Of a stretch of DNA of 64,000 bases, positions 26,101-41,100 are shown piece after piece; within the stretch, counting starts at the first letter, position 1; each line of letters begins with the position of its first letter. The notes beneath the pieces were generated by a model. That model was given only the letters and a program-made list of their open reading frames with translations, searched no databases and was not told the DNA's origin. Both the position numbers and the translations under genes were made by a program. The stretch comes from Ignelater luminosus (Eukaryota > Arthropoda > Insecta > Coleoptera > Elateridae): assembly GCA_011009095.1 (NCBI GenBank), contig VTPC01089649.1, forward strand, positions 274,156-338,155, given 5' to 3'.

Positions 26101-29100
26101 TCAAAGTATAATTGCCTTGGGAAGCCACACAGCGATGGAGACGATTTTTCCACTTTTCATTGCAGTGCTGAAACTCGGATACTGAAATTGGCTTTAGCTG
26201 ATCGGTTACGGCAGTTTTAATGTCTTCTAGTGTTCTAAAATGACGTTCCTTCGAAGTGATTTTTCAATCTTGAGAAGAGAAGAAAGTTTTCGACTTGCTC
26301 ATTCTTGCTTTTTTTGGCCTTGGTGAGCTTGAAGTGTGCCATTCAAGGCATCCAATCCATTGGTCAAAACCTCATGAACACTGGCGTGAGTTAAATTCAA
26401 CCGTTTTCCGATCATTCTTGCTTTGCAAAATTTTCTGGCGCACAGTGATCAAGTTTGAAACAAAAACAGTTAACGAAAAAAATTCTTACGGACAACCAAA
26501 TTGACCCACCTTCTCTCTAAACCGGTAATCCTTATTGTTGCCACATCGAACGCTTCGTTGCCAGTCCCGTTAGTTTATTTACACATTGTTTTCCAATATA
26601 ATTCCTATTACGCATGATTGCCAACGCTTTACCCAGCTTCGAAAGCGCCCAGCAAACTTACTTTTTAAATTTTTTTTAAACCATTGGAAAATAGCACGTA
26701 GATCTGAATGAAAAAGATTTGAAAACGACCAACACTCAGAAGCCGCTTGGTAGAACTTTAAGTATATAGAATATGACAAATCAAACAATGCTAGTTTTGA
26801 AGAATTCCATAGGAAAACGAAAAGTCTGTTTTGGTTTTTGAAGTGAAAGATGCTTGAGAAGCATCATTTCGAGACTGTTTCTTCCCTTCCTCAAACGTAT
26901 CGTGTACTCACTTGGGTTAACTTCAAACCTGTTTGTTCTACAGAAAAATCGATTTGTAAGCATACTAAAAGGCCGAATGCATTTCGTAAGTATGAAACAA
27001 GCATTTATACAATACAGTGGTAGAAATAAAGTTTGGGATAATAACAACGTTCAATTCTCTAACTTTTACAATTCTAAACTTGACTTTTTTTTCTTATAGA
27101 CTATCAGCTACAACGACGCACAAACATCGACATAGATTTATCTAAACGGTCTTGAGATAAAGACTGTTTTCTTTTTATCATAGAACCTTTTTTTTTTGGA
27201 AGCTCAGGACTACATAGTTCATTTTCTCTTGTGTTTTTCAAAACAAAAAAATCGTTAGCCATGTAACCAGACCCAATGTGAATCTATGCACAGCTCTGTA
27301 ATACTGAAGGTTTCATTTTGTTACAAACTCATGGTTATAAAAATCATTTCTATAAAAAGTTGGAATGAGTATTGTAGAAAAAGTTTCTGAATGTATTAAA
27401 AAAAATTTTTTTCGGGATTTTCGAATGAATAGAGAAATTTATTTCATATTAGTGGTTTGCAAAAAATAAATGATTTACCTATCTTGGGAGATAACATATG
27501 GTAGACAAACAGAAGTTTAACGTACGATATACGCGAAGTTTTTTATGTATTTGTTTGCAAGCGATGCAGAAAAAACGATTACAAATGATGGTACTCTCTA
27601 CATAAGTGGAAAATTAAGTGTTCTTAATAGTTGTGTTATGTTCTCATCTTTTTTAAGGTCATTTTTTTTATAAAACCGTTCTTGCAATTAGAGCCTTGAA
27701 CTGCAACTAATTTATTTATATTTAAAGTTTCCTATTGCTAAAATTCTAGGTAATTATAATATTTTGCAGTTTCTATATATATACAGCAGTTTGTTAATTA
27801 TGAATTCCCCAATTGCAACGTAATATTGGAAACTGCATTTCAATGCATATATTACGCGTTGCAATTGTTTCATGAACTATTCACCTTTTATAATAAACTC
27901 GAAACTAAATTTGTAAAAACAATCATTGAAAATAGTATCAAAATCAGAAACCAGAAATGTTCTCTTTGTTTTATTTATTTATTTATTTTTCGATACATCA
28001 AAACCGAAAAGTCCCGATGTTTATATTTTAGAATTCACATTCAATTTGGAGTCCGATGGTCTAATTTTATTCATCGATCTAGTCAGCCAGAAGGGAACAA
28101 GAAAATTGTTTTGGTATGTCGCTTTCGTTATTACCTTTATTATACCAGTAGCGGCAGTGAAATACGTCAAATTTGAAAAGCAATATCTTATAACGTCAAA
28201 GGGTAGGAAGAATTTTTGTTTTCATAGCCGACTCAACTTTTTAGTCTCTTTTGCAAATAATTCTGTAATGAATAGTAGTGGGGTAGTTTTGTTTGACTTT
28301 TTTGTTAGAATTTAAAAATTTTTCAAGGGTAAAACGTGTAGGCGAAAATATTCCATTAAAAAATACAAAAAATTGAACAATCGAGTTGAAAAATTCAGTT
28401 TGGAAAAGCAAAACGAAAATTTTATTAGAATAATTTCCTTGAAAATTCTATTGATTAGTAAGTATTATCACTGAATATACTTGAATTGAGTCAGTTTATT
28501 ATTCTAAAAATTACCATATCAAAAAGTTGACGTAACTGTGGTCGCTACAAATCATCCTGGTATATTTATGTTCGATTAAAACTTCCTCTAGTATATAATC
28601 TGTATCAAAACAAAAGTTACTCATTTCCGATATAATTGCACGCATATTTAGTCATCGTTGGTTAATATCGAAGATATCCCGCTAAAAAGAATTTCCTGTT
28701 ATCCAGCTATTCATTGAATCAATATTTTACTTTCGTTAACAACGGGACTCTTGCTCTTCAACAGAAAATTGCAGGACGTATGATTCAGTATCGAATATTT
28801 TGTTATTCGTTCTTATTATTTATTATATAACAAACAAATAATAAAGTACCGTTTTAATAAGAATAATTTAATTAGTTATAACTGATTGATTTCTCTTTAC
28901 ATATCATTCAATTGTGATTTATTTTACACCTACTGCTACATTTTAATTTAATGGGGTCAATCATTATTAAAATCGATTTATATTCACAAATTTTATTTAA
29001 ATTTGAGATAATAAATGACTTGCTAAACAACAAATTTCAGCAGTTACATCTCTGCGGCAGTAAAAAAAACTTATTAGCGAATGAGAAAAAAAAGGCCCAA

Positions 29101-32100
29101 CTTATTTTGTTTGTTCTTCTTTCTTTTGGCATTTAGCAAATCGTCTAGAAGAGTATTTTCTCCCAACAAAAACTACAATAACAATTTCATTATTTTTGTA
29201 AAAAATATTCTAAAGTCCCGCAATCTACAACGTTATAGATAAATGAATTAGTTTTTTGTTAAAGACATACACCTACGAACTCTTTCAAACAGAGACGCAA
29301 TTATTTTGCTCTACCGAGAGCAATAATACATAAATCGCTCAGTTATGTAATTTCTCATATAATGTGTAATATGGTAATCTTATAAAATATCTTAGACTTT
29401 CAATGGATTGATTAGAAAGTTTTTCACTATTTTCTACATTTTTCTATTCGATTTGAGTAATTCCAAGCTATTGACTCAACTTGATACGAAACTTTACAAG
29501 AAACGCTATGTACAGGAGTAACGTAATCAGGGTTCCCAGTGACCTGGAAAACCTGGAAATGTCAGGCAAAATGAGCATAGGTCAGGGAGAAACTTCTAAG
29601 TTTCTAACCTAATAATGTATTTGATAACCACACCAGTACCAAATGGTGTGTTCTGGTGCACGGCGCATCTGCCTTAGATGATGCATCCGCATCAGCACAT
29701 CTATTTGATACATGTATCGAAGATGGTTGCGCAATAATGCACAAACATGCAAGAACACTTGGCTTTGTGCTTCTTTTTTCACTTTTAACTTTACATGCTA
29801 TACAATCGCTCAGCTACTATCAAAAGAGCTCCCATACGTTTGAAAATTGAAAAAGTAGGGCGAATAGGGCTCACTATTAAATTGTATTAGGAATTCTATA
29901 GTTTCAAGTTTTTCTTATTTAAAATCATCGTTTATAGGAAAATACGGATCTTATTGTTTTTGGGGGAATCCCCCATACAAATATCCTTCAACGGTTCGAT
30001 TTTAACATTTTTCTGAATATTCGTTATTTTCCCGTCTAAAAATCTTATTTGTATTTGATAATTCTTTAGAAATTCTAATTTAAAAAAGTAAAATCTTAAT
30101 CCTAGGCCTTGGATTTTCTCCGCAGTTTTAATTTGTATCATCTTAGTCGGTTCACATTTTAAAATTTGGCGGAAGAATTGGACTCTTCCTAGGGCGAGGT
30201 CCTTCCGTTTTGATCCGAGACAAAGGGTGGTGGTAAAAGAAGTCGTACGATCAACAGGTTGGTTGGTTCTTGGTTTTAAAATTTGTTTGGTATAATTCTA
30301 CTGCTGAATGTGGAATTTCTAATGGAATATGGTACTTCCTTCGAATAATTGTGTTAGTGGCTTTTGAAGTAATTAGTGCAGCGAATTTTGGAATTTCGTG
30401 GTTACTAAAATTTACCTCTAATGGTAAATATTAAATTGGGCCGTCTGGCATTGTTTCTTGAACTATGGTTAAGAAAGAATATCGTCGTTCAAGTGTTAAG
30501 CTGGATTTGGTATTGCGAGAATTAAGAAGTTATCAGCGTAATCATTTCTACAATTTGTTGAGCTGAAATTTTGCATAAGGTAATATGGTGCAATATGTTG
30601 AAATCGCTACCGAAGATTCCATTGGAGTAACCACTTTTGATCATTGGGATCAGTGGTGAGTTTGTCTTAAGAAAAGCATAAAGTTGATTGCTTGATGTTT
30701 TGATTTAAATAATTTGGTTTTTTGGTTTCTGCAATACAATAAAGCATAATTTGAGTTCTATGTTGTTGTTTTTGTGTTTTACTGATAAATCATAAATCTG
30801 CCTGGGAATTTATGTTTTCTTCCCTTTATTATAAACAAAAAACATTGGCGCCCAATAACTTTGGTTTAATTGACGTTAGTGATATTTGATTGAACAAGAC
30901 TATTCGGCAGATTTATTGTTTATCCCCTTATGTGAATATCCAACTCTGACTTAAAGCTGATTGACACCTGCAGCCCAAACGAGATGAGTCTCTTTTAAGC
31001 CGGATTGTGTTTCTGATGAGCAAGTTTGTTATTTGAGTAAGTAACCTTTTTAAAGTAAAATAATCGGGGTTAAAAAGGTTTGTTACAGGTTATGTTTCTG
31101 ATCATTTCGTTTTTGCTCTTTTTACTCCAATACGCAAGCCAAATGTGTTTTATGTTGAAGTGCAAGAATTTTATTGTGATGTAAAGAATTGTTTTTAAGT
31201 GTTGAGAACGAGATAATATTTAATTTGACAACACGCAATACATTTCAGACAGGGTCGGCTTAAGATGTTAGGCGCCTTGGACACAGCCTAAAGGCGTTAA
31301 GGCGCTTCAAAGTAATGTAATTGTCTAGATTTTGACTGTGGCTCTCAATTTATAATTATTTTGAATAATTAATAATATCGCTAATAATATCAATTGATAA
31401 CAAAACTGTGAACCACTGAGAACCAAAAAAAGTCTTGCTTCTTAGTAATGTTCAAAAGCACTCTGTGTTCAATTATTCTACCCCATATATATTTTAGACA
31501 AAACCTTCAAACCAGAAGTCAGATTTGTTTGGTTAGGATTTGAGATCTTTCCAATTTTTGATCGTCTCGTTGATAACTTTAAAATTATCTATTACCGTAA
31601 TTATTCTTATGTCAAAATCAACTTCAATTATTTGTATTTGATGGCACTCGGTTTTATATCCACCAAACATAATTCCTTACCCGAACACGCAAAATGTAGA
31701 CAACCTAAAAGGGCAAATTGAAGAAATCTTGTAAAACTTGAAAATTGAGGTTACATGTCATACAGTATCTAAGTGAATTGTCTTAATTACGCCTAGCAAG
31801 ATGATCTATATTGTTAATTTAGCATTTCTGGAAGAAATCTACATTTAAGATAAAATTATAAAATTTTACAGAATATAATCACAGTAAACAAGTTAAAAAA
31901 ATATTTATCCGTAATTCTTCCCGAAGCGTTCTTGTTTTTGAAGTTGTTTACCATGTCATCGACAAAGCTTGAAAGACTTTGAAAAATATGCTCTTATCAT
32001 ATATTACAAACAAAAGTTCAAAGAAAAATCATTTCCAAGATACCTGACTTAATTTAGTTACTAATTGACCATTTTCTCAGTAGAAAGAACAGGCTCCGTA

Positions 32101-35100
32101 TTTCAGATGTAAACATGTTGTTCGATGTTAATTTTTAATGTTGCCCTCCGGTAATAAAAGGTCACGAGCCGCTTCAGAACGAGCTTTTCAAATCGACTCA
32201 AAAACTCAGTTTACCTTTTAAAATTCAAGAAGCAGGTGGTGATCGTAATTTAAGAAAAAAAAAGAAAGTGGGCGTCATTCGACTTGCTCGAATTTAATTT
32301 AATAACGATTATTATTTTTCTCGAAATTTCCTAGATGTTCTAAAATTATCCAATTTCAATTTATTCATTTTTCTCCAATTAGCAATAATCTCGGGGGGAT
32401 TAACTTTTATTTCAACTTTCAAATTAGGCGCTCTTAATATTCAAAGCTGTCAATATGTTAAGGGATTAAATTGAAATTGAAAAAGAAAACGTAGAAACTT
32501 GAAGATTTCTTCTAAAATAGTACTTCATGTATTGAAAAACAAAGTAGGTAGAAACAAAACAACAAGAAAAGACGGCCGGGTGATGAGAGGAAACAATTTG
32601 CAACTTATCAAAAACTTGTATTGAATTTAAATTATTCTTTTACAACCTCCGTTCGGCTTTCATTTTACTTCTATGTTCTTTCATCCTTCTCAACTATATT
32701 CACACTTCTTTTATAGTAAATGTATGTATAACTTCCGCTAGAACTTGCTGAATTGTTAATTTCGCAACCCCATCAAAGTGGTTTCTTGATTTGATTTCAT
32801 GTAAGGTATGTAGGAAGTGCTTCGTGCATCACCTACTCGCACGAAATCTACGATGTCTATTTACCCCCTTTCGTGCGTGAGCTGGTGGATTTATACATTT
32901 GCTTTGTAATAAAGCACTTCCTGTCGGTAAGGAACATGGCATCATCATTTTTTTTATTCACGCCCGTTTCATGTGGTTTCGAATTATCTTAATCTCGTTA
33001 TAACTAAATTTTCTGAAAAGCAGGATGATTTTCCAAGGAAGATTTTGCTAATTCCAGTATATCATCTTTGTAATTTTATATGAATATTTGAATATTACGA
33101 TGATAATTACAATGGGAGGGAATCTATTACCACATTCTGAATATTGTAAGAGGATGGCTAGCTTTGAATATTAATACTTCATTTTAATGCGCAAGTACGC
33201 CACATATTTTGTGTTAATGTCCCTCAACAATGTTATTTTCATTGAAGAAAAAGGTAATCTCTGTCGCTAACTGCGAAGTAGGTACGGCATACTCTCACGT
33301 CCTTTGCACGCTGCAACTGATATTTGACATTTTAGTTTTTCGGTTTTATTTGTTCATATGTGTATCAGTTCCATGATACGTAAATTTTTACAGCAAGGTC
33401 AAGTTGCATTTTTTACTGTTATAGTTAATCTTTCAGTAGCATTTGCCAAGTACGCAAAATTACTTTGTAGGATAAAATGACGTTGCTAATTCCAAATATT
33501 TTTTTAGTAAAAAAACAGTAGATAAAGTTTATTTGTTACATTTCCAGTAATTGCTTTAATAAATAATGATTTAATGAATCACGTATGTCGTGGTCAAGAA
33601 GTCATTCATTTGTTGAAGTGCAGGTTTTTAGTTGAGACAAAATATGGTTCACAGGTCAAAGTGCTCATTATTGTGACCTAAAACTTATCTATCTTTTATG
33701 TTAATGATTTATGTACGTAAATTTCAATAATCGTAATTTATAATAGGCGAGCATTTTTATTAGCTTTTAAATAAAGCGTTCTCTCTTTAAACTTATTGTA
33801 GGTAAATCACGCTTTTGTTTTATATAGTTAGTTTTATTATTAGCTATTATTCACCGCTAGAAACGTCTTACTTATTACTCAGTAATTTTTATATAAAGCG
33901 TACAGATGTTAAGCCGGTAGTCAATTTAGTTAAATGTTGTTGCTTGATGAATTTCAATTAAATTACAACGCTTCATTCAAATGTTTAATTAATTCACTTA
34001 TTTAGCGCGAAATTCAATTGAATAGATTAATTCTGTTACCAACAAATTGAAAATCGTTGGCTCTAAAACTCAAAAATTCCAACTTTTCCAACATTCTTAA
34101 TAAATTGGTTTACCATCTAATGGTTTCTCTTTTATGGTGATGCGCCCAAGACGATTTTGGTTCGCATACTTCTTTTTCTACCTGGAACTTTCGTGTGTAG
34201 GCTAAGATCACTACTACTTCATCCTCATAATGACCTACTAACAAGTTACGTAGCAGCCGCGTGTTTATAGGTATGTTGAAGGCTGAGTTTTAAAGCTTTT
34301 GCGGACGAAAGAAAACATAAATTCTTCTGTAAAAAACCAAATATCATCTACTCATTAGGTAACGTTGTTGTTCCATCCAAGTTAATGTCTGTTATGCAAA
34401 ATTTAGATTATGGTCGACATAATATGATGTAAACACCTCGTGCACACGGATTTATAAATCTTCTAATATAACTGTACTTAAAACAAGAAGTTTCGTTTCC
34501 TGTGTCTAAACGCAGCGTGACACTTCATCATTCGTTTTTTACAAATTATGGAAATAGATTTTTTTATAAAGGAATTCGACGGATTCTTTCGTTTTAAATT
34601 AAATGTTTGTAAACAACACTTAAAAAATATAAAGATAAGATTTTTAGATTCTTTCATCTTGAATTCTTATCTTTATCCAATTATTAATGTTGTACAAAAT
34701 TTGCTTTTATTCGTATTTAAATAGCAACTTTGGCACTAAAAACGAGTATTTTAAAGTTCTTGGAAACAAAAAGCATGTTTATACAGTTAACGTCATTTTT
34801 AATTTTATGCAGTGAAATAATGGTTTGTTTCATTGACATTGAATGTAAACGATCTTATTTCATAGTAAATGTAAATACCAACGTTTGTACGTGGAAGATT
34901 TCCGAGATTAGTATTGAATATAAAAATACTAATTATTCCTGATTTTATCATATCACATTTCTATCATAGAAAGAGTGCCAGTGTTTATTAGGTGTTTTGC
35001 AAACAGTAGCGGTTACTCAAAAAGAGTCGTAGGGCAATGCATTTTTAAACTGTATTGAGACTTTAAAAAAATTTAAAATTAGATAGATTAGATTAATTTC

Positions 35101-38100
35101 GTTAATCCTCTTATACTGCCTACCTATAGAAAATCATTAGTGACAAATTTAGTACACCAAGATTAATAATAATTATTTCGTTATTTTATTAAGTGTGCTG
35201 TGCAAAGCAACGAATAAAATACGGTGTCGCCATCAAGAAAGGTTATTTTGCTTGTGTTAAATCAAATTTACTTCCGAGTTGAATTAAACCCCGAAGTGCA
35301 TATTTTAGAAGTTATTTTTCATTTCTTGCAAACGTAAAAGTAATGGATGTCGTTCTTCTTTTGTAATTGAATAACTAATCTAATTGTGGCTATTCAAAAA
35401 AAGGGCTGCTAGGGGATTCTTTAAAAGCGAGAATGGACCAGAATTGTTTATAATAATGCAATAAAAATTGCTGAAAGGTTTTCTATAAATAAATCTACTA
35501 GTGAAGTGCCATTTCCTTTCATCACTTTATCAAGATAGTGTTTTCAATCAATAGTATCCAGTTTCCTAACAGATTGATAATTAAAAAACCTTTGTACCGC
35601 AAAAATTGAAACTAAGATATATGATTTCTTGCGAAGTCGACTGCTGTAAATACTATTCCATCTTGAATCGGAATGAGCGATTTTTTTAAGAAATCCACGA
35701 CATACAGTGTGTCTCATGGAAGACGCTTTCACGAAACGCCTTGCATATCTCAATGATGATCATCACATCTTTGTATTTTTCATGGTTTCTAACGGTTTTG
35801 TATTTTGGTGTTGCGCCCTGTGCCGATCTAAAGATAATCCCAAAATAACTCTTCTCTTTCAATCCAATCGATATCTACATCAGCAGTGGAATTGTGGAAC
35901 CAACCAAGATCTGACATCACCATCTAACTAAAAGGTGGCGGATAAGGCGGATTTTCTTTTTTTGACTAAAAAGAAGTTTCGAGAGAGAGAGAGAGATCAC
36001 TATTGAAGATTTGGAAAATAAAAAGAATTTCAACTATTAGAATTGTCTAGACTAGTAACAAACATGTGGCTATGATAATTTAATAATATTAGTCATCAAT
36101 GAGTAATAAAACACGATAAGTCTGCACTGTTTTTCTTTGGTTCACGAATTTTGCTCAGCTCTCATGAAATGATAGCAAAGAAGAAACAATGAATGAAAAA
36201 CACGTATATGAAATTCTACGATGTAGGTTGGATTTTTGTTTTTATTCGCATATCGAATTCTTGCTAATCACCGTAAAAACATTTTAAGAGACACATTAAG
36301 TTAATATTTGTTATGTAAAGGAAATTCCCGAACTTCAAGTACAACTTTATAAATTATCAAGGACAGTATGGGGATTTACTTAATTTCTATTGAAAAACTA
36401 CAGTAAATACATATCATAACCGATAAGAACGAACAGTTAAATTTATTGAATTAATATATCAATTTTTAAAATTATTGATATACCGCGTGTCTCACGAAAA
36501 ATAGAACATATATACTTTTGTATCTGGTCTGCATTCTTTTGTTGACTTACTGTAGTACAGTAGGTTAGGGCAACATGACACCACTGTAAGGTAAACCAAA
36601 TTTTGTTTTTCTTAAAAACTTCTGTGAATTAAATATTAAAGCTTAGCGTCCAGGTAACCATTTCGATGAGTTATTTGGGCTGTAAGGAGCTGTATTCAGA
36701 AACCAAGAGTAGAGACAATTAAGTTAATTGTTATCACATCTACGAAATATGATAATCGTAGAACTTTTTATTTTTTTAATTTTAAGGTTGCCGATTCTAG
36801 AGAAATACATTCAAGTTAAAAGATTTGTTTTACTTCAAGATTCTTCGGCTGCATCCCCGTATTTGGACCACCCTGTATATTGATAAAAACTTTCTAATAG
36901 TATACTATTTTTTTTTAAATCAGACTGCTAGATATATTTTAATTTTTACATTTAATAAAATTACTGCTAATCTCAATTTTGAGAGCGAATTTGTGGTAAT
37001 GCCGTTTTGCTGCTATTGCATGCTGTATATACTATTGCAATATTTTTTTGTATATGTATTATTTCTATTATAGTTTATGAATCCTATCGTAATAAAATTT
37101 TATAAACAATGCTTCATATCGTTTTTTTTAATATAAACTCAAACAATTCTTGTTCTAAATGTTTTATTAGTTTTTAAACAATAAGACTGTTATAAAAGAT
37201 TTTATTTATATCCGAAAAAACTGCTTATTTATATAGGTCTTAAAAGTTATAATTTCTAAAACCAGAGAATATGTTCAAGAAAAAGAAGGATAAAAATAAC
37301 AAATTATAGTGTCTGATGATAAGCTTATAATTAGATTTTATGTAAATTTTAAAATTTTGTAAATAGAAGAACCGGTTTTTTATGTTTATTAATACATTGG
37401 TATTAATTTCATTTTATATAATAAAGGCAACTAGTTTTTTGAAACTTTATACACAAGAACGTTTTTGCATTGTGTAATACATGCATATGTACGTAATTAC
37501 AATTAATAAAGCTAAATGCATAAAATTTATGTATGGAATGTTTAGTTTAAAGGTTTGAATTTTTCAACAAAAGCAGGTTTATATTCAATTGATTGAGCTG
37601 GAATCATAATCTGTTCTCTGAGTGGACACGCACAACGGCAGTATTTTCACACGAGATCTGGTAAAAGTTATAATAAGTTTATGACCAATCAAATATAGCA
37701 ATAAAGACGCCTTAACTACAATATCGCAAGGAATTTTTAAAAATATTGCACATTCTTATTACATTGCAGTATCGATATGATACAATAATGCCACTGTGAC
37801 CATGGTTAAAAGAAAAATGGAAAAAGATATGAGTTGTGGTTGCGAGCAAAACAACAAAACTACAGAAATGTAGCAAATTAGTTAAGTCTAGATGCAGTTT
37901 AGACAAAGACTAGATTTTATGAGATGATTAATGTTGCGTTACAATATATGACTAGAATACAAACTAATCAAAATTATAGTCGAGTTGGAGATTTTGCGAT
38001 AGACAGAATGTTTTCTCTTTTTTTGTAAAAATAGTTGAAGAAGCTAAAATTTATTAACAAAAATTGAATAATAAGTCATCGTTGTTTTTGACGTTCTTAA

Positions 38101-41100
38101 TTATGAAAATATCTTTAAACCATGAGTTATTTAAGATCCGCCAATTCAGATTCTTTACTCTACAGGGCGTTTGTAAGTACAAGCTACAGGGTACACATTA
38201 CAACATGGGCATGTCATAAGAAATATTGTTTTTGGTTAAATTTTTGTTTTTTAGTATTATAAGAACCATCTCTGTTTAAAAACACTCAGTACAATTATAT
38301 TTCATATTCAAGTTTATTCAAGTAATAAAAAATTGACAAAGAAGAAGAAAATCTAAATATCCAACTGTACAAGGTGTCCTATCTCTGACGTTTTTCTAGT
38401 ATATCTCGATCTCGAATTTTCTTTGGTAAAAACGAATCTTGTTGATCTCTTTTTGTTTTTGATTTATAAATGAAAATTAGATATTTTGCGTCTTACTATT
38501 TTAATTATGAGATAAAAATTTTTTCGAATCGTTACTGCAGAAAATTATTTTTCAACTACTTGTGTTGTGCACTACGAGATCAAAGAAAACGCAAAATGAA
38601 AATTATTTACTGTCCCATATACACAGATATACATTAGGCGTAGAGTACAGTAATAGAGTAACGCTGAAGTGTAAGCAAGATAAAATTATGTATTCTTGTG
38701 ATACAAGGCTTTTCATATGTCAGGATTCATAAAAGAAATAAAATTTGTACAAAATATTTTCTTTACATAAAGTTATTCTTTTATATTTCTATTCCCAAAT
38801 ATCAATTTTGTTTATAATTTAAATTGAATACAAAATAAATTGAAAAATAAGAAATATGTAGACGACAAGGGATTGTTCTATTTTATTAAAAACATATTCC
38901 TTAACAACCTGTAACCTTCAATTTATTCTATTAGTTTGTTTTTCTTCTTTGGTCTGGTATTTCTTGATTCTCGTTATTCTTATTTATCATAACTATTTTG
39001 AGCTTACTCGAGTACAGCACTCCAAACGCAATGTTCACTGACTGCACTGCTTTGGTATCATTATGATAAAATTTGATGCAATGCAACAACTGTTTTGACC
39101 ATGATCTCAGATTTTGATTAGACTTTGGTTACTTATTTTTTATGGTCTAAGCTGCTGGAAAAATATCAGCTCATACAAAAATCATCCAATTTTCCACACT
39201 TGTTAAGTTAAAGTACTAGAAGACTCCGTACATATATGTTTGTTGACCCCAAAAAATATTCTTAATTTGTCTTTTCGAAGGTAACAGTTGAACAAATGGT
39301 ATGTAGAGTGGTTTGGTGCAAAAAAATGTTAAAAGCCTACGCAAACGGAGCTCCAAGGTATTTAAATAACTTTGTTACGAGTGACGAAACTTGATTATAT
39401 TGTTACGATGACAGATCAAAGCGTAAGAATCAGGTGTGTTTATTTGAAAACGAAGAGACGCCAAAATCAAGATCAGTAAAAAAGAAAATGATTGTTGTGT
39501 TTTTTACAATTAGAGGTATTTTAACGAGAACTGTTCTCGATAACAGCTTCTTGGTACGTAGATGAATGCCTTACTCAGGTGGTTGAACAGCTGAAGAAAC
39601 TTCGTCCCCGTTCAAGAATGGATACCTGGCATTTTCACCATGACAATGCTAGCGGTAAATGCAAGAATTTTTGGAAAATGCTGGTGAAGGATAAATTAAA
39701 AGGTCGCAAGTTTCGCACCGACGAGAAATTTTTAGCAGCCTGGGACGAGGCATGTCCAAAGCTTCCAGAATCAAAATGGCAGAACATGTTTAACGATTGG
39801 TTTGTTCGGATGAAGAAATGTATAGATTGTAATGGTGATTATTTTGAAAGAGAATAAATCGTATTGTATTGCAAAACTTACCTTGTAGGCAAAAATATCA
39901 AACAAGGTAAGACATCGATAACGTTTAAATTGCAGTTTTATAAGGTCATGCTTTCTTGGGTGATGTAATCAAATCTTCTGTCTACACTAACCCTTTACCT
40001 CTATCTTAAGGTATTCGAATTTAGAACAAAGAAAAAAAAAGTTAAAAGTGTAAAACATCGGGTAAGGGATAAAATGCAAATGGATGAAATTTTGTAAAAC
40101 TTTGCAATTTAAAGGAAAATGTCTCGATTCTCGAAGGTAGTTTTCATCTCTTTATAGTGTCTAGGTTAGCAAATACAAAAAGATAGCATGTATGGTATTT
40201 TTGCCCTTACTATAGGTTGGTGCGTATAAAATGTCAGATTTGTTAGAACAATATCGCACAATCTTGTACCATATACTGGACATATGCAAAATCCAACATA
40301 TCTTATGCACCAACCTTACTTGTATACCAAAACACTTCATATGTATACTTTACTTGTAAGAAAACTGACTTGATTTACAAGGTAGAACATAACTTTTAAG
40401 TTTGCCTTGAAGAAAACAAAATTGTTATTGTAATTAAAACTAGATAAAGCTAGAGGTAAAATGTTTTATATGGTTACGTAGCACCATAAAATGAATAAGT
40501 ACACAAAGTTTCATCGCAATGCGGGACCATGGGTACCAAATATCTTACGTTAGCCACTAAGCTGTCCTATAGAAATTGAATGCTCTTATGTCGTCGGTGA
40601 AAAGTCAAAACCTGGTATCTCAATTATTACTGTTTTTGAGATACGTGGTAATTCACTTTCATAAAATGGTTTTCCATCGCGTCCAAAACCTTATATGAAA
40701 AGAAACACATTATGTTTGTATGAACACAATATGTTTCTTGCACGCGACGGAAAACCGTTTTATGAAAGTGAATTACCATGTATCTCAAAAACAGCAAAAA
40801 TTGAGATACGAGGTTTTGACTTTTCACCGACGATGGTATCAGGGATTTCTGCTCTAGAATTTCTCCCATAGCAGCTTCGTCAGTAAAGAACGCCAAATTT
40901 TGTTTTTAATCAAAGAATCTTTCTAATAAGAACCAATGAAAATGGAACCCTTCTGACGTGATATTTCAGACTAATATGAAGATAGTAATTAACTGTAAAT
41001 AATAATCGAGAAATAACTTCGAATTAATGCAAAAAAACTTGTACAAGAGCGCTCTAAAGAAACTCGTTACGGTTTGATTAATAAGAATTATTTATCTCAC

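Noticed and set aside
27826-28315. Overlapping ORFs of 116 and 129 codons, the longest in the window
   Set aside because: They overlap in different frames, have AT-driven Phe/Ile/Lys-rich composition, no recognisable motif and no splice context.
35707-35931. 74-codon ORF after an acagtgtgtctcatgg motif
   Set aside because: No recognisable domain. The motif resembles the ACAGGGTG ends only loosely and no facing end was found.
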